NCBI GenBank assembly: GCA_029935135.1
Contig: JAOZKX010000002.1
Location: 1 to 22,796 of the forward strand
Length of the DNA: 22,796 bases
Origin: Desulfocapsa sp.
GTDB lineage: Bacteria; Desulfobacterota; Desulfobulbia; Desulfobulbales; Desulfocapsaceae
Direction: 5' to 3'
Shown here one piece after another: positions 1-8,348 of this stretch; position 1 is the first letter of the stretch; every line of letters begins with the position of its first letter. The position numbers and the translations under genes were made by a program. The notes beneath the pieces were generated by a model. The model had not been told where the DNA came from and ran no database searches. It worked only from the letters and a program-made list of their open reading frames with translations.

Positions 1-351
1 TTCATTCATATATCGGGTTACTCGTCGAATCGTGCCTCCTTTACCAGATGCATCCCGACCATCAAAAAGAATGATCATTTTCTTCCCAGTTTTTTCCAGG
101 TGGGCCTGCATTTTTATAAGCTCAGCCTGGTAGGGTTTGAGTTCTTCGGAATTGTAATATTTCAGCAGTGCTGCCTCAACAATTTCTTCTTTGTGTTTCT
201 CCTTGAGAACTGAAAGTATTTTTCTGCTTTTTTCGTCAGGGGCATTTGACTGAAAATCTTTATCCAGAGTATCGACAACTTTACGGATTGTTGCCGTCGT
301 CCCTTTGGGTTCTAAATCAATATATTTTGCTTTCTTCTTTTTACTGACCAT
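1..351 (-). CDS. ppk2: Polyphosphate kinase 2 family protein (N-terminal part, cut by window edge)
   Basis: PPK2 enzymes transfer phosphate between polyphosphate and nucleotides in the cytoplasm. The 117 visible residues start at ATG 351, with GGGAG placed about 7 nt upstream. They contain a lysine-rich N-terminus and a helical lead-in typical of PPK2, then a strand (MIILFDG) running into the P-loop GRDASGKGG at residues 98-106 (Lys104), followed by TIRR. The sequence GRDAxGKGGTI is diagnostic of PPK2. The lid and the Walker B region lie outside the window, so class I, II or III cannot be decided. It is the third gene of a probable operon with the phosphoesterase (65 nt gap) and cardiolipin synthase upstream. 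The family is certain; the preferred direction (NTP synthesis or polyphosphate synthesis) is unknown. Confidence 0.93.
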   Translation of the reverse strand, partial: MVSKKKKAKYIDLEPKGTTATIRKVVDTLDKDFQSNAPDEKSRKILSVLKEKHKEEIVEAALLKYYNSEELKPYQAELIKMQAHLEKTGKKMIILFDGRDASGKGGTIRRVTRYMNE

Positions 352-416
352 CGTTTTTTCTCCCTGAAAAATATTTATAAATTATAATATCAATAAAATT
401 TAAATATTTGCAATTG

Positions 417-1133
417 TTAATTGAGTTTTTCTCCTCGTTTAAACATCGTTTGATATATTTGGGGGAGATTTTGCTCTTTTAGTTCATTTATCAGGGGAAT
501 TGAGTCCCATTTAATCCTGTAATGGCAGACGCTTATTTTATTCCCTTCAATATGGAGAGTTGCACAGGAGGCATCAGGGTTACCATCAAACATCCTGCCA
601 ACACTTCCCGGATTGATAAAATGTGTTTTGTTAATTATTTTATGATAGGGCATATGGGAGTGTCCTGTAATAATAATTGAATGTGAGCAGGAACGACTCA
701 ATTCATGGAATCGGCTATTGTTTGTACTGGGAAAAAGAAATTCATTGGGATGGTCAGGACTTCCGTGGAAAAGGCCTATTGAGTTTGCTTCTACCTGGAG
801 TGACTGCTCTTTTTTTAAGGATAGAAGGTATTTCCTTGAGCGCTTTGTTAAGTGCTCTGCTGTCCATGTATACATGATCCGTTTTTCTTTTTTACCTGGC
901 TTGGCAAATGTCTTTCCTTTAAGCAGTTTTTTGACTTTACGGTCTGTATTTCCAAGAATGGAAAAGGAATTATTGGATTCCAGCCACAAAAGGCATTCGT
1001 TGGGGTAGGGGGCGTAAACAGTGGAATCACCACAGTTAACTATAGCATCAAAGAGATCATGCTTGAAAAAACTTTCAACTGCCAAGAGAGCAGGGTAGTT
1101 ACCGTGAATATCTGAAAGAAGAAGGATTTTCAT
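417..1133 (-). CDS. YfcE/MJ0936-type metallophosphoesterase
   Basis: A 238-aa calcineurin-like phosphodiesterase with the full set of dimetal motifs: DIHGN (Asp8, His10), GD at 35-36, GNTD at 61-64, a His at 123 (FHGSP), GHSHMP at 157-162 and NPGSVG from 174. The compact single-domain layout with C-terminal GHSHxP...NPGSVG is that of YfcE/MJ0936 proteins, which hydrolyse phosphodiesters in vitro and whose natural substrates are mostly unknown. There is no signal peptide, so it should be cytosolic. It starts 6 nt after the cardiolipin synthase stop, so translational coupling is likely; no good Shine-Dalgarno is visible. It precedes PPK2 on the same strand. Residue 63 is Thr where many relatives carry His or Cys (GNHE/GNCD). 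The family call is secure, the substrate is not. Confidence 0.93.
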   Translation of the reverse strand: MKILLLSDIHGNYPALLAVESFFKHDLFDAIVNCGDSTVYAPYPNECLLWLESNNSFSILGNTDRKVKKLLKGKTFAKPGKKEKRIMYTWTAEHLTKRSRKYLLSLKKEQSLQVEANSIGLFHGSPDHPNEFLFPSTNNSRFHELSRSCSHSIIITGHSHMPYHKIINKTHFINPGSVGRMFDGNPDASCATLHIEGNKISVCHYRIKWDSIPLINELKEQNLPQIYQTMFKRGEKLN

Positions 1134-1139
1134 AATGAT

Positions 1140-2645
1140 CTACAAAAGTGGGCCAATTAAAAGTGCACTGTTTTCAAAAAATCTTTCCCGAAAAGGTCGA
1201 CAGGCCAGGGACTCCATATCAAGCTCCTTGGATTTGATTTCATATCCTCTCTGCACCTCACGGAGATCATTAGTGAATTTCCTGTCATAGATAAAAAGTG
1301 TCGCTTCAAAGTTCAGCCAGAAACTTCGCATATCCAAATTAACGGAACCCAAGAGGGAGAACTCATCATCCACGGTGATGGTTTTTGAATGGAGCAGGCC
1401 ACCGGAGAACAGTTTTATGGTAACACCCTGTTCAGTCAGGCTTTCATATCTTGCCTGGCTGGCATAATGGACAAGTTTTGAATCAATATGTTCAGGGATA
1501 ATTATACGAACATCGACACCGCGTTGAGCCGATGAGACCAAAGCTGTAAGGAGTGATTCGTCAGGTACAAAATATGGGGTGGTCAGGGTGATATTTTTTC
1601 TGGCAGCATAGATGGTGGTTAACAGAAGGTTGTGGATGGCTTCCGGTACAAAATCCGGCCCTGATGGCACAAGCTGTACAGGAATGTCGCCGACCGGAGG
1701 CTGTGGACGAATATCTGCTATGGTTCTCACATGTTCAATGTCATCTTCAAGGGAGGGAGACCTGCTTTGTTCATTGTCAATTTCAAGAAACCAGTCACCG
1801 ATAAATGTGCCACCGATGGATTCAACAACCGGCCCCTGTATGCGAACCATAATGTCAACCCACTCACCAACACCCGAATCCTGCTTAAAATATCGAGGGT
1901 CAACAAGGTTTTGGCTACCGGTATAGGCGACCTTGCCATCAATCACTACGATTTTTCGATGATTGCGGATGTCTATACGCACAAAAAGGGCTTTGATAAA
2001 ACCGGCAGGAAGTGATGCCACTACCTTGATACCGTGACTTCGCAGCTCTTTGACCTTCTCGCTCTGTAAAAATGTCTTCGACCCGATTGCATCAACGAGT
2101 ATTCTGCATGTCACCCCCCTTTTATGGGCACGAATAACAGCAGCCACAACTTCGTCTGCCGTGCCGCCCTCATACCAGATATAAAACTGCAGATGACATG
2201 TGGTCTGAGCATGGTCGATATCTCTAATAATAGAGCGCATGATTGCTTCTGGCTCTTCAATGAGTTCGAGATGATTACCGCCAAAGGCTGGAATACCGAC
2301 AAGATTATCTGCTTGATGATGAATAGGTTCCAGGTCAGGATTGAGATGAGTGAAGTTTACAGAGGAATGTTTTTTTAAAGAGGCTAGCCATTGATGATAG
2401 TGTTCCAGTCTTTCGGTGGTTCGTTTGGCTCTTTTTTCACTGACTCTGTTTTCACCAAAAAGAAGGTAAAAGAGGGCGCCGAGAAAAGGTAGTAGCAGTA
2501 TGACGACCAACCAGGCAAGTGTTACGCTGTATTGCCGTTTACGCATTATTACTCGAAGAGAGAGTCCAAAACGAATGGCCAGATCAGCCAGGGGCAATAC
2601 CACAGAATAAATTTGATAGCTCCAGTGATAAGTTTCAATTTCCAT
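1140..2645 (-). CDS. cls: Cardiolipin synthase (phospholipase D superfamily)
   Basis: A 501-aa membrane enzyme that joins two phosphatidylglycerols into cardiolipin plus glycerol. Two hydrophobic segments lie at the N-terminus (about residues 10-30 and 40-64), ending in the LFGENR sequence typical of Cls. Two PLD (HKD) motifs follow: His229/Lys231/Asp236 in NHRKIVVIDG and His419/Lys421/Asp426 in HSKTITVDD, the second followed by GSVNLDMRSFWLNFE, which is characteristic of bacterial Cls. Length matches the usual 480-510 aa. The ATG at 2645 has only a weak AGGG upstream. It is the first gene of the minus-strand unit with the phosphoesterase and PPK2 and is divergent from argJ. Which Cls paralogue class (A, B or C) it belongs to is not decided, but the N-terminal membrane anchor fits ClsA-type best. 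Confidence 0.95.
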   Translation of the reverse strand: MEIETYHWSYQIYSVVLPLADLAIRFGLSLRVIMRKRQYSVTLAWLVVILLLPFLGALFYLLFGENRVSEKRAKRTTERLEHYHQWLASLKKHSSVNFTHLNPDLEPIHHQADNLVGIPAFGGNHLELIEEPEAIMRSIIRDIDHAQTTCHLQFYIWYEGGTADEVVAAVIRAHKRGVTCRILVDAIGSKTFLQSEKVKELRSHGIKVVASLPAGFIKALFVRIDIRNHRKIVVIDGKVAYTGSQNLVDPRYFKQDSGVGEWVDIMVRIQGPVVESIGGTFIGDWFLEIDNEQSRSPSLEDDIEHVRTIADIRPQPPVGDIPVQLVPSGPDFVPEAIHNLLLTTIYAARKNITLTTPYFVPDESLLTALVSSAQRGVDVRIIIPEHIDSKLVHYASQARYESLTEQGVTIKLFSGGLLHSKTITVDDEFSLLGSVNLDMRSFWLNFEATLFIYDRKFTNDLREVQRGYEIKSKELDMESLACRPFRERFFENSALLIGPLL

Positions 2646-2726
2646 ATAAAATAACCCTATTGTGGAGAGAATGATAATCCATGCAGATAAACTCCATAAT
2701 GTATAAAAGTTCTTAACTGTACCACC

Positions 2727-2755
2727 CTGATATAAAGAGTAAAAGTTTTAGTCAA
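2727..2755 (-). promoter_or_regulatory. Candidate sigma-70 promoter for cls operon
   Basis: On the minus strand a TTGACT box (2750-2755) is separated by 17 nt from TATCAG (2727-2732). It lies about 80 nt upstream of the cls start in the 209-nt divergent gap shared with argJ. The -35 and the spacing are good and the -10 is mediocre. I could not pick a convincing promoter for argJ in the same gap. Confidence 0.4.
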
Positions 2756-2854
2756 ATTAATAGAGAAAACCTGCTATTTTTCACTGGCATTATCATTCCC
2801 TGCAATGGTATTGTGATAAATCTTGTTGTCTAAAAGTATTCTGGAGTTCACAAT

Positions 2855-4039
2855 ATGAAAATTAAAGGGTTTACAGCTGCTGCGGTCGCTGCAGGAATTC
2901 GCTATCAAGACAGGCTCGACCTTGGTCTTATTGTCAGTGCCCCCCCCGCTGTAACAGCAGGGGTGTTTACTACCAATCAGGTAAAGGCAGCCCCTGTCGT
3001 TCTGGATATGGATCGATTAAAGCAGGGAAGGGCCCAGGCAATACTCGTTAATTCCGGCTGTGCCAATGCCTGTACCGGTGAAAATGGCATGGAAGCTGCC
3101 CTGTTAAGCAGTAAGCTCCTCTCTACAAAATTGGAGATCGAAGATGAAATGGTTTTAGTTTCTTCAACTGGAGTTATTGGAGAACGCCTCAATGTCACAG
3201 CCATCCAATCATCCATGGACAAACTGGTTGATGGATTATCAGAAACTGCTTTTGAAGATGTTGCCCAGGCTATAATGACCACTGATACGGTCTCAAAAAC
3301 CGTTTTTCAAACGGTTACCATCGATGATCACGAAATTCAGTTTATGGGTATGGCAAAAGGGGCTGGCATGATAATGCCCAATATGGCAACAATGCTCTCC
3401 TTTGTGCTGACCGATGCCCAGATCAGTTTTCCCGAATTACAGCAATCTTTAAGAAATGCCAATGCCAAGACATTCAATCGAATTACAATTGACGGCGATA
3501 CCAGCACCAACGACATGGTTATTATTATGGCAAACGGCACTGCCAGTAACGATTGGATTGATGAAGAAAATCCAAAAGGACAGCAACTCTTCCAGGATAC
3601 CCTTGAAGAAGTGTTAAAGGAGCTGGCCCTTAAAATTGTCAGTGACGGTGAGGGCGCAACCAAAAGCATTACCATTCGTGTTTGCGGGGCAAGGGGAGAA
3701 AATGAGGCTGAGCTGATGGCACGGACTGTTGCGAACTCAAGCCTGGTAAAGACTGCTTTTTTCGGTGAAGACGCCAATTGGGGTCGAATAATTGCCGCCA
3801 TGGGACGAAGTGGGGTACGCTTCAACCCAGAGAGGGTGGATATCGCTTTTGGTGATGTGCTGCTTGTTAAAAATGGCCTTTCTCTTGGTAAAGATGTCGA
3901 AGCCAGGGCCACCGAAGTCCTCAAACAAAAGAATATTGCTCTCTGTATCGACTTAAAAGATGGTATCGGCTGTGAAGAAATATATACCTGTGACTTCTCC
4001 TTGGATTATGTGAAAATCAACGCAGATTACAGGACCTGA
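2855..4039 (+). CDS. argJ: Bifunctional glutamate N-acetyltransferase / amino-acid acetyltransferase
   Basis: ArgJ moves the acetyl group from N-acetylornithine back to glutamate, closing the cyclic arginine pathway; some ArgJ also use acetyl-CoA. The 394-aa protein has GVFTTNQVKAAPV near the N-terminus, the oxyanion-hole SSTGVIG at about 103-109, and the self-cleavage site NMATML with the catalytic Thr at 179 after KGAGMIMP. It ends in YVKINADYRT, the usual ArgJ C-terminus that completes the active site. It should be cleaved before Thr179 into alpha and beta chains. Length is standard. The ATG has CTGGAG 8-9 nt upstream. It is the first gene of the plus-strand run, divergent from cls, and no other arginine gene is visible here. 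Whether it is mono- or bifunctional cannot be read from sequence alone. Confidence 0.97.
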   Translation: MKIKGFTAAAVAAGIRYQDRLDLGLIVSAPPAVTAGVFTTNQVKAAPVVLDMDRLKQGRAQAILVNSGCANACTGENGMEAALLSSKLLSTKLEIEDEMVLVSSTGVIGERLNVTAIQSSMDKLVDGLSETAFEDVAQAIMTTDTVSKTVFQTVTIDDHEIQFMGMAKGAGMIMPNMATMLSFVLTDAQISFPELQQSLRNANAKTFNRITIDGDTSTNDMVIIMANGTASNDWIDEENPKGQQLFQDTLEEVLKELALKIVSDGEGATKSITIRVCGARGENEAELMARTVANSSLVKTAFFGEDANWGRIIAAMGRSGVRFNPERVDIAFGDVLLVKNGLSLGKDVEARATEVLKQKNIALCIDLKDGIGCEEIYTCDFSLDYVKINADYRT

Positions 4040-4047
4040 TCTACAAA

Positions 4048-4791
4048 GTGACTGAAATGGAAATTATTGCTGTTTATTCAAGTAAAGGTGGTGTTGGAAA
4101 AACTGCCGCATCGGTTAATCTTGCCTACGCCTGTTCCAGAAGAGGAAAAAAAACACTTCTGTGCGATATGGATCCCCAGGGTGCGGCTTCCTATTATTTT
4201 CGTATCAGTGCCGATAAGAAGTATAGCAAAAAGAAATTCCTGAAGGGCAAACTGCAAAAACATATTTGTGAAACGGCCTTTCCTTCTCTTGATTTACTGC
4301 CGGCTCACTTTTCATTCCGCAACCTTGATCTTGACCTTGATAGAGATGGGAGTGAGGAGTTAAAGAATATTTTTGGTAAGTTAGAGAACAGTTATGACTA
4401 TCTCATTTTAGATTGTCCGCCGAATATGACCCTGCTTTCAAAAAATATTATTATTGCAGCAGACCAGGTTGTTTCCCCGGTAACACCATCTACCTTATCA
4501 ATACTTGCACTTGCCCAACTGGTGAAGTTCTTCGATAAAATTAAGGCTGACAAAAAGAAGCATCGTGCCTTTTTCTCTATGGTTGAACGCAGGAAAAAGA
4601 TGCATCAGGATACGATACAGCGTTTTCAGAAGAAAAAGATCTTTTTTAAAACATCAGTTCCCTATCTGGCAGAAGTCGAAAAGATGGGTATTACCCGTCA
4701 ACCTGTGGCCGCGACCTGGTCTGGTTCTCCTGCCGCTGAGGCATACGATAAACTGTGGATGGAGATCTGGAAGTATCGCAGTCGGAAATAA
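4048..4791 (+). CDS. Orphan ParA/Soj-like P-loop ATPase
   Basis: A 247-aa ParA-superfamily ATPase. It shows the deviant Walker A KGGVGKT (residues 13-19, signature Lys13 and Lys18), DMDPQG (Asp40-Gly45) and LILDCPP (Asp122, Walker B). ParA proteins dimerise on ATP and position plasmids, chromosomes or large protein complexes. No ParB, parS-like repeat or replication gene is adjacent, so a role in chromosome segregation is not indicated; a cargo-positioning or regulatory ATPase is as likely. The middle (about 55-72) is unusually lysine-rich. The start is uncertain: GTG 4048 gives MTEMEII, while ATG 4057 starts immediately before the first beta strand; neither has a strong Shine-Dalgarno. It begins 8 nt after the argJ stop, so the two are probably co-transcribed. 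Confidence 0.85.
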   Translation: MTEMEIIAVYSSKGGVGKTAASVNLAYACSRRGKKTLLCDMDPQGAASYYFRISADKKYSKKKFLKGKLQKHICETAFPSLDLLPAHFSFRNLDLDLDRDGSEELKNIFGKLENSYDYLILDCPPNMTLLSKNIIIAADQVVSPVTPSTLSILALAQLVKFFDKIKADKKKHRAFFSMVERRKKMHQDTIQRFQKKKIFFKTSVPYLAEVEKMGITRQPVAATWSGSPAAEAYDKLWMEIWKYRSRK

Positions 4792-5065
4792 GCGTTTATA
4801 AGTCAATCGTATATGTCGATTTTAGCACCCACATACATCCTTCAAGTCTGAATAATCAACCGGCAGAAGGACAAGATGTCCCGGTTGCAAATGTACATCA
4901 CTCAGCAACAACTTTACTTGTCCTTATTGTTCTTTTATTCCAAGAGTCTATTCCTTGTTTGTTCTGGCATCCAACTTCGTGCTATTCTTTTGTTACTTTT
5001 AATAAAAAATGCTATTCTTGGAAAAGATTCAAAAACCAAATAGAACTTCTGCTAACACTAAAAAA
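4792..5065 (+). other. 274-nt gap with an inverted repeat
   Basis: This is the largest gap inside the plus-strand run. It holds an inverted repeat CAACCGG (4857-4863) / CCGGTTG (4881-4887) with a 17-nt loop and no U-tract, so it is not a clear terminator. Weak promoter-like boxes TTGTTC (4959) and TATTCT (4983) lie ahead of the small four-Cys gene. Nothing here is strong enough to name. Confidence 0.3.
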
Positions 5066-5275
5066 ATGAGTGAACGCCCAAGCTGTATAAAATGTGTTTA
5101 TTATTTTGTTACACACAACCCTCAGCAACCTTATGGATGCAAAAGATTGGGATTCAAATCTAAACAAAACCCGGCTGCGTTGGTTTTTGCTTCGTCGGGA
5201 ATGGAATGTCAGACTTTCAAAAAGAAAGAATCGGCCGGGAACAAGCATAAACCTAAAAAAGGTGTTTTGGCCTGA
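5066..5275 (+). CDS. Small conserved-looking four-Cys protein, function unknown
   Basis: A 69-aa soluble, basic protein with a CxxC pair (Cys7, Cys10), Cys25 in YGCKRLGFKSK and Cys48 in SSGMECQTF. The spacing C-x2-C-x14-C-x22-C, with aromatic residues next to the cysteines, suggests a small zinc- or iron-binding fold. The pattern PYGCK..GF.SK....V..SSG..C..F reads like a constrained protein rather than chance translation. I do not know a named function. The ATG at 5066 follows an A-run without a recognisable Shine-Dalgarno; an in-frame ATG at 5009 would add 19 residues of poor quality. The C-terminus is a lysine-rich tail. It sits 31 nt upstream of avtA. Confidence 0.7.
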   Translation: MSERPSCIKCVYYFVTHNPQQPYGCKRLGFKSKQNPAALVFASSGMECQTFKKKESAGNKHKPKKGVLA

Positions 5276-5306
5276 AAGAAACTGTAGTTAGAGGAAAAGG
5301 TACAAA

Positions 5307-6560
5307 ATGAAATTTTCACAGTTCGGAACAAAATTTACCAGTGGGGCTGGTATCCTCACCCTTATGGATGATTTAGGCAATGCCCTTGCAACAGGTGGCG
5401 ACGATATGGTTATGATGGGGGGTGGGAATCCTGGCCATGTACCCGAATTTCAGAATATCATTCAAAAACGGTTGCAGGCACTTGCTGCAGACAAACAATC
5501 ATTCCAGAAATTGATTGGGGTGTACGACCCTCCGCAGGGTGAAAAAGTTTTTATTGATGAACTGGCCACGCTTCTCACGAAATCCTACGGTTGGGATATT
5601 GGTCCTGAAAATATCTGTCTGACCAATGGCAGTCAGGCTGGTTTTTTTCTTTTATTTAATCTCTTTGCTGGAGATTATGGAGATGGAAATTCAAAACAAA
5701 TTCGTCTTCCCCTTGCTCCTGAATATATAGGGTATGCTGATTTAGGTCTTTGTGATGATTTTTTTATTTCAACAAAACCTCAGATAGAATTTCTGGATGA
5801 TAATTTTTTTAAATATCATGTCGATTTTGACAATTTACATATTGGTGATGAAACTGGAGCCATTTGTGTCTCTCGTCCCACCAACCCCACAGGAAATGTG
5901 TTAACTGATGAGGAAGTGACGACACTGGATCAACTGGCCAGGCAGCATCATGTCCCTCTGATTCTTGATAATGCCTATGGGGTACCCTTTCCCGGCATTA
6001 TTTATACAGAAGCAAAACCTGTTTGGAATGAAAACATTGTCGTTTGTCTTTCCCTCTCAAAACTTGGACTTCCAGCAGTACGAACTGGTATCATTGTAGC
6101 GAAGAAAGAGATTGTCAGTGCTGTCTCAGGTATGAATGCCATTATGAATCTGGCCACCGGGAGTTTTGGAGCGATGCTTGCTCAGGATCTGGTTGCCAGT
6201 GGAGATATTTTAAGGATCAGTAAGGAAGTCGTTAAACCCTTTTATGAGGAAAAAATGAAAAAGGCCGTTGCTCTTTTTCAAAAGGAATTAAAAGGAGTTC
6301 CTTATAAAATACATAAACCTGAAGGGGCCATGTTTCTCTGGCTCTGGTTTAAAGATCTGCCTATCAACAGTCACGAACTTTACGAGCGATTAAAGAAGAA
6401 AAATGTGTTGGTTGTTTCAGGTCATTTCTTTTTCCCTGGTATTGATCCATCATGGAAACACTGCCATGAGTGTATTCGTGTCACATACTCCCAGGATGAA
6501 GAACAGGTAGCACGGGGAATCAAGATTATTGCTCAGGAAGTAAGAGAAATATGTTCCTGA
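5307..6560 (+). CDS. avtA: Valine--pyruvate aminotransferase
   Basis: A PLP-dependent class I/II aminotransferase that interconverts valine plus pyruvate with 2-oxoisovalerate plus alanine. The 417 aa match the length of E. coli AvtA, and many blocks look near-identical from memory: PLAPEYIGYAD, VSRPTNPTGNV (about 188-198), DNAYGVPFPGII (221-232), SLSKLGLP with the PLP-binding Lys252, and KPEGAMFLWLWFKDLP. The phosphate-binding Arg259 is present. The start is well supported by GAGGAAAAGG upstream. It is cytoplasmic and makes alanine in many bacteria. Its neighbours (four-Cys protein, MORN protein) do not suggest a shared pathway, although argJ is nearby. No missing catalytic residue was seen. 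Confidence 0.96.
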   Translation: MKFSQFGTKFTSGAGILTLMDDLGNALATGGDDMVMMGGGNPGHVPEFQNIIQKRLQALAADKQSFQKLIGVYDPPQGEKVFIDELATLLTKSYGWDIGPENICLTNGSQAGFFLLFNLFAGDYGDGNSKQIRLPLAPEYIGYADLGLCDDFFISTKPQIEFLDDNFFKYHVDFDNLHIGDETGAICVSRPTNPTGNVLTDEEVTTLDQLARQHHVPLILDNAYGVPFPGIIYTEAKPVWNENIVVCLSLSKLGLPAVRTGIIVAKKEIVSAVSGMNAIMNLATGSFGAMLAQDLVASGDILRISKEVVKPFYEEKMKKAVALFQKELKGVPYKIHKPEGAMFLWLWFKDLPINSHELYERLKKKNVLVVSGHFFFPGIDPSWKHCHECIRVTYSQDEEQVARGIKIIAQEVREICS

Positions 6561-6600
6561 ATCAATAGTAGATAAAACAATCATTGTCCAAAGAGGAAGT

Positions 6601-8334
6601 GTGGTGAATAGCGGAAAGGAATTAGCAGTTGTTGTACTGGCGGTCATTTTGTTCTTCCCAGAGGGAAGTTTCGCCAAATGTCTGCAGGGAGACTGTGTCA
6701 ATGGAACGGGTACACTCTCCCATAAGGATGGCAGGCGCTATGAAGGTGAGTTTGTCAACGGACAGATAAAAGGTCAAGGGATCCTTCATGTTCCTGGTGG
6801 CACTGTCTATAGCGGAAGCTTTGAGGACGGCAGATTCCACGGTAAAGGTATTTTGACAACACCTGATGGTAAAAAATATGAAGGTGACTTTTCAGATAAT
6901 GTTATCGATGGAGAAGGTGTTCTGACCTACAAAGATGGGACGACATATTCTGGAGAATTTTCCCTTGGAAAGTACCATGGAGAAGGCACTCTCAGTTCTT
7001 CAGATAGCCGCCACTATGAAGGTCAGTTCAGAAATAACATGATAGAAGGACAGGGCAAAATCACCTATGCTGACGGAACCTGGTTCGAAGGCGAGTTCCA
7101 CAACGGGCAACCTGCAGGAAAAGGTGTTAGGAATTATGCTGACGGTAGTCTATATACGGGCGACTACTATGGAAACCGGCGGCAGGGTGAAGGAAAATGG
7201 CAGGGAGCAGACAACAACCTCTATGAAGGGCAATTTAACAGGGATGCCTATAATGGCCAAGGTGTGCTTCTTTATGGTGACGGAAGACGATACAATGGAC
7301 AGTTTACTGACAACCTAAGGCACGGGCAGGGTGAACTCACCTATACTGATGGAACACGATATGTTGGTGAATTCAGTAAGGGAAAAAAAGAAGGTGCCGG
7401 AATTATATATTACCCCGATAAAAGTCGCTACGAAGGCAACTTTACTGATGATCTGCGCCAGGGGCAGGGTGCTCATTTTTATGCGGATGGCTCTGTCTAT
7501 AAAGGTGCATTTCGTGATGGTAAGGCAAATGGTTACGGACTACTCACCGACAGTGATGGCAATACCTTTAAAGGCCAATTTGTAGATGGGAAACCAGTTG
7601 AGGAAACAATTCCAGAAGAAACGATTGTAGATATTCCCGTCATTAAGCAAAAAGTGGAAAAGGTACATGTTGCCCCCTCTGCTGATGTTGCTGATACGGT
7701 TGGAGCAAGACAGTATATTCTGTATAAGGGAAAGATCAGTTTGCTCCTGGATAGAGAGCCGGTTACTGGCGACATTGAGTATCTTTTTTCTGATGGCATC
7801 TTATATCGTGGTTCTGTTAAAACGGGCCTGATGCACGGTAACGGCCAACTTGAATATGTCAATGGTGATACTTACGAAGGTGATATGGCCAATGGCCAAC
7901 TGACCGGAACGGGTATCTATACCTACCATAATGGTCGTATTTATGAAGGTTCTTTTAAGGATGGAATAAAAGAGGGAACAGGTATTTTCAGATATCCTGA
8001 CGGATCCAGATATGCTGGGTCTTTCAAGGCGGATCATTTTTCCGGCAAGGGCAGCTACTATTTTAATGATGGAAGTCATTACCAGGGGGATTTTGTAAAT
8101 GGTAGCTTTAACGGACCAGGAACACTGACATATATTGATGGGAGTATTATCAAGGGTCATTTTAAAAATGATTTGCCCCATGGGGAGTGTTCATTGCTCT
8201 CTGTTGACGGGAGTCGTTACGATGGTTCATTTGTGGCGGGCCGCCGGAATGGCTTTGGTAAGTTGACCATGAAGGATGGTGAGATATATGAAGGTCAGTT
8301 CCGTGATGATGAGTTTATTCTTACCCAACAGTGA
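6601..8334 (+). CDS. Secreted MORN-repeat protein (about 21 repeats)
   Basis: A 577-aa exported protein made almost entirely of MORN repeats. A signal peptide (hydrophobic core about 8-20, likely cut after SFA-K near residue 25) precedes repeats of the form YxGxF..G..xGxG. I count 13 in block one (about 47-330) and 8 in block two (about 401-570), separated by a 70-residue non-repetitive linker rich in Val, Glu and Pro (about 330-400). MORN units form an elongated beta-hairpin sheet that binds lipids or protein partners. No catalytic domain is present. GTG 6601 and GTG 6604 are adjacent; AGAGG at 6592-6596 is 4 nt from the first and 7 nt from the second, so 6604 may be the true start. It is followed at once by a DUF4177 gene whose Shine-Dalgarno begins just after the stop. 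Periplasmic or surface location is inferred; the ligand is unknown. Confidence 0.92.
   Translation: MVNSGKELAVVVLAVILFFPEGSFAKCLQGDCVNGTGTLSHKDGRRYEGEFVNGQIKGQGILHVPGGTVYSGSFEDGRFHGKGILTTPDGKKYEGDFSDNVIDGEGVLTYKDGTTYSGEFSLGKYHGEGTLSSSDSRHYEGQFRNNMIEGQGKITYADGTWFEGEFHNGQPAGKGVRNYADGSLYTGDYYGNRRQGEGKWQGADNNLYEGQFNRDAYNGQGVLLYGDGRRYNGQFTDNLRHGQGELTYTDGTRYVGEFSKGKKEGAGIIYYPDKSRYEGNFTDDLRQGQGAHFYADGSVYKGAFRDGKANGYGLLTDSDGNTFKGQFVDGKPVEETIPEETIVDIPVIKQKVEKVHVAPSADVADTVGARQYILYKGKISLLLDREPVTGDIEYLFSDGILYRGSVKTGLMHGNGQLEYVNGDTYEGDMANGQLTGTGIYTYHNGRIYEGSFKDGIKEGTGIFRYPDGSRYAGSFKADHFSGKGSYYFNDGSHYQGDFVNGSFNGPGTLTYIDGSIIKGHFKNDLPHGECSLLSVDGSRYDGSFVAGRRNGFGKLTMKDGEIYEGQFRDDEFILTQQ
6736..8310 (+). repeat. 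Tandem MORN-coding repeats, period about 69 nt
   Basis: The DNA encodes about 21 copies of a 23-codon unit, each centred on a Tyr-x-Gly codon trio preceded by an Asp-Gly pair. Copies have diverged at third positions and are not identical, so this is an old protein-level repeat rather than a recent DNA amplification. A non-repetitive stretch of about 210 nt (7590-7800) interrupts it. Confidence 0.85.
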
Positions 8335-8348
8335 TCAGGAGAAAAAGG

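Noticed and set aside
2941..2966. Strong hairpin (CCCC-GCTGT / ACAGC-GGGG) in the early argJ coding region
   Set aside because: It encodes the conserved PPAVTAGVF segment and has no U-tract or leader peptide, so it is most simply a coding coincidence.
3337..3924. A 195-codon open frame antisense to argJ
   Set aside because: It lies wholly inside a strongly conserved gene, has no ribosome site and its Ser/Leu/Ala-rich translation mirrors argJ codon periodicity.
4857..4887. Inverted repeat CAACCGG/CCGGTTG as a terminator after the ParA gene
   Set aside because: The 17-nt loop and absence of a U-tract make termination unlikely.
6736..8310. CRISPR-like or satellite repeat
   Set aside because: The periodicity is explained by MORN codons, the copies are diverged and there are no spacers.
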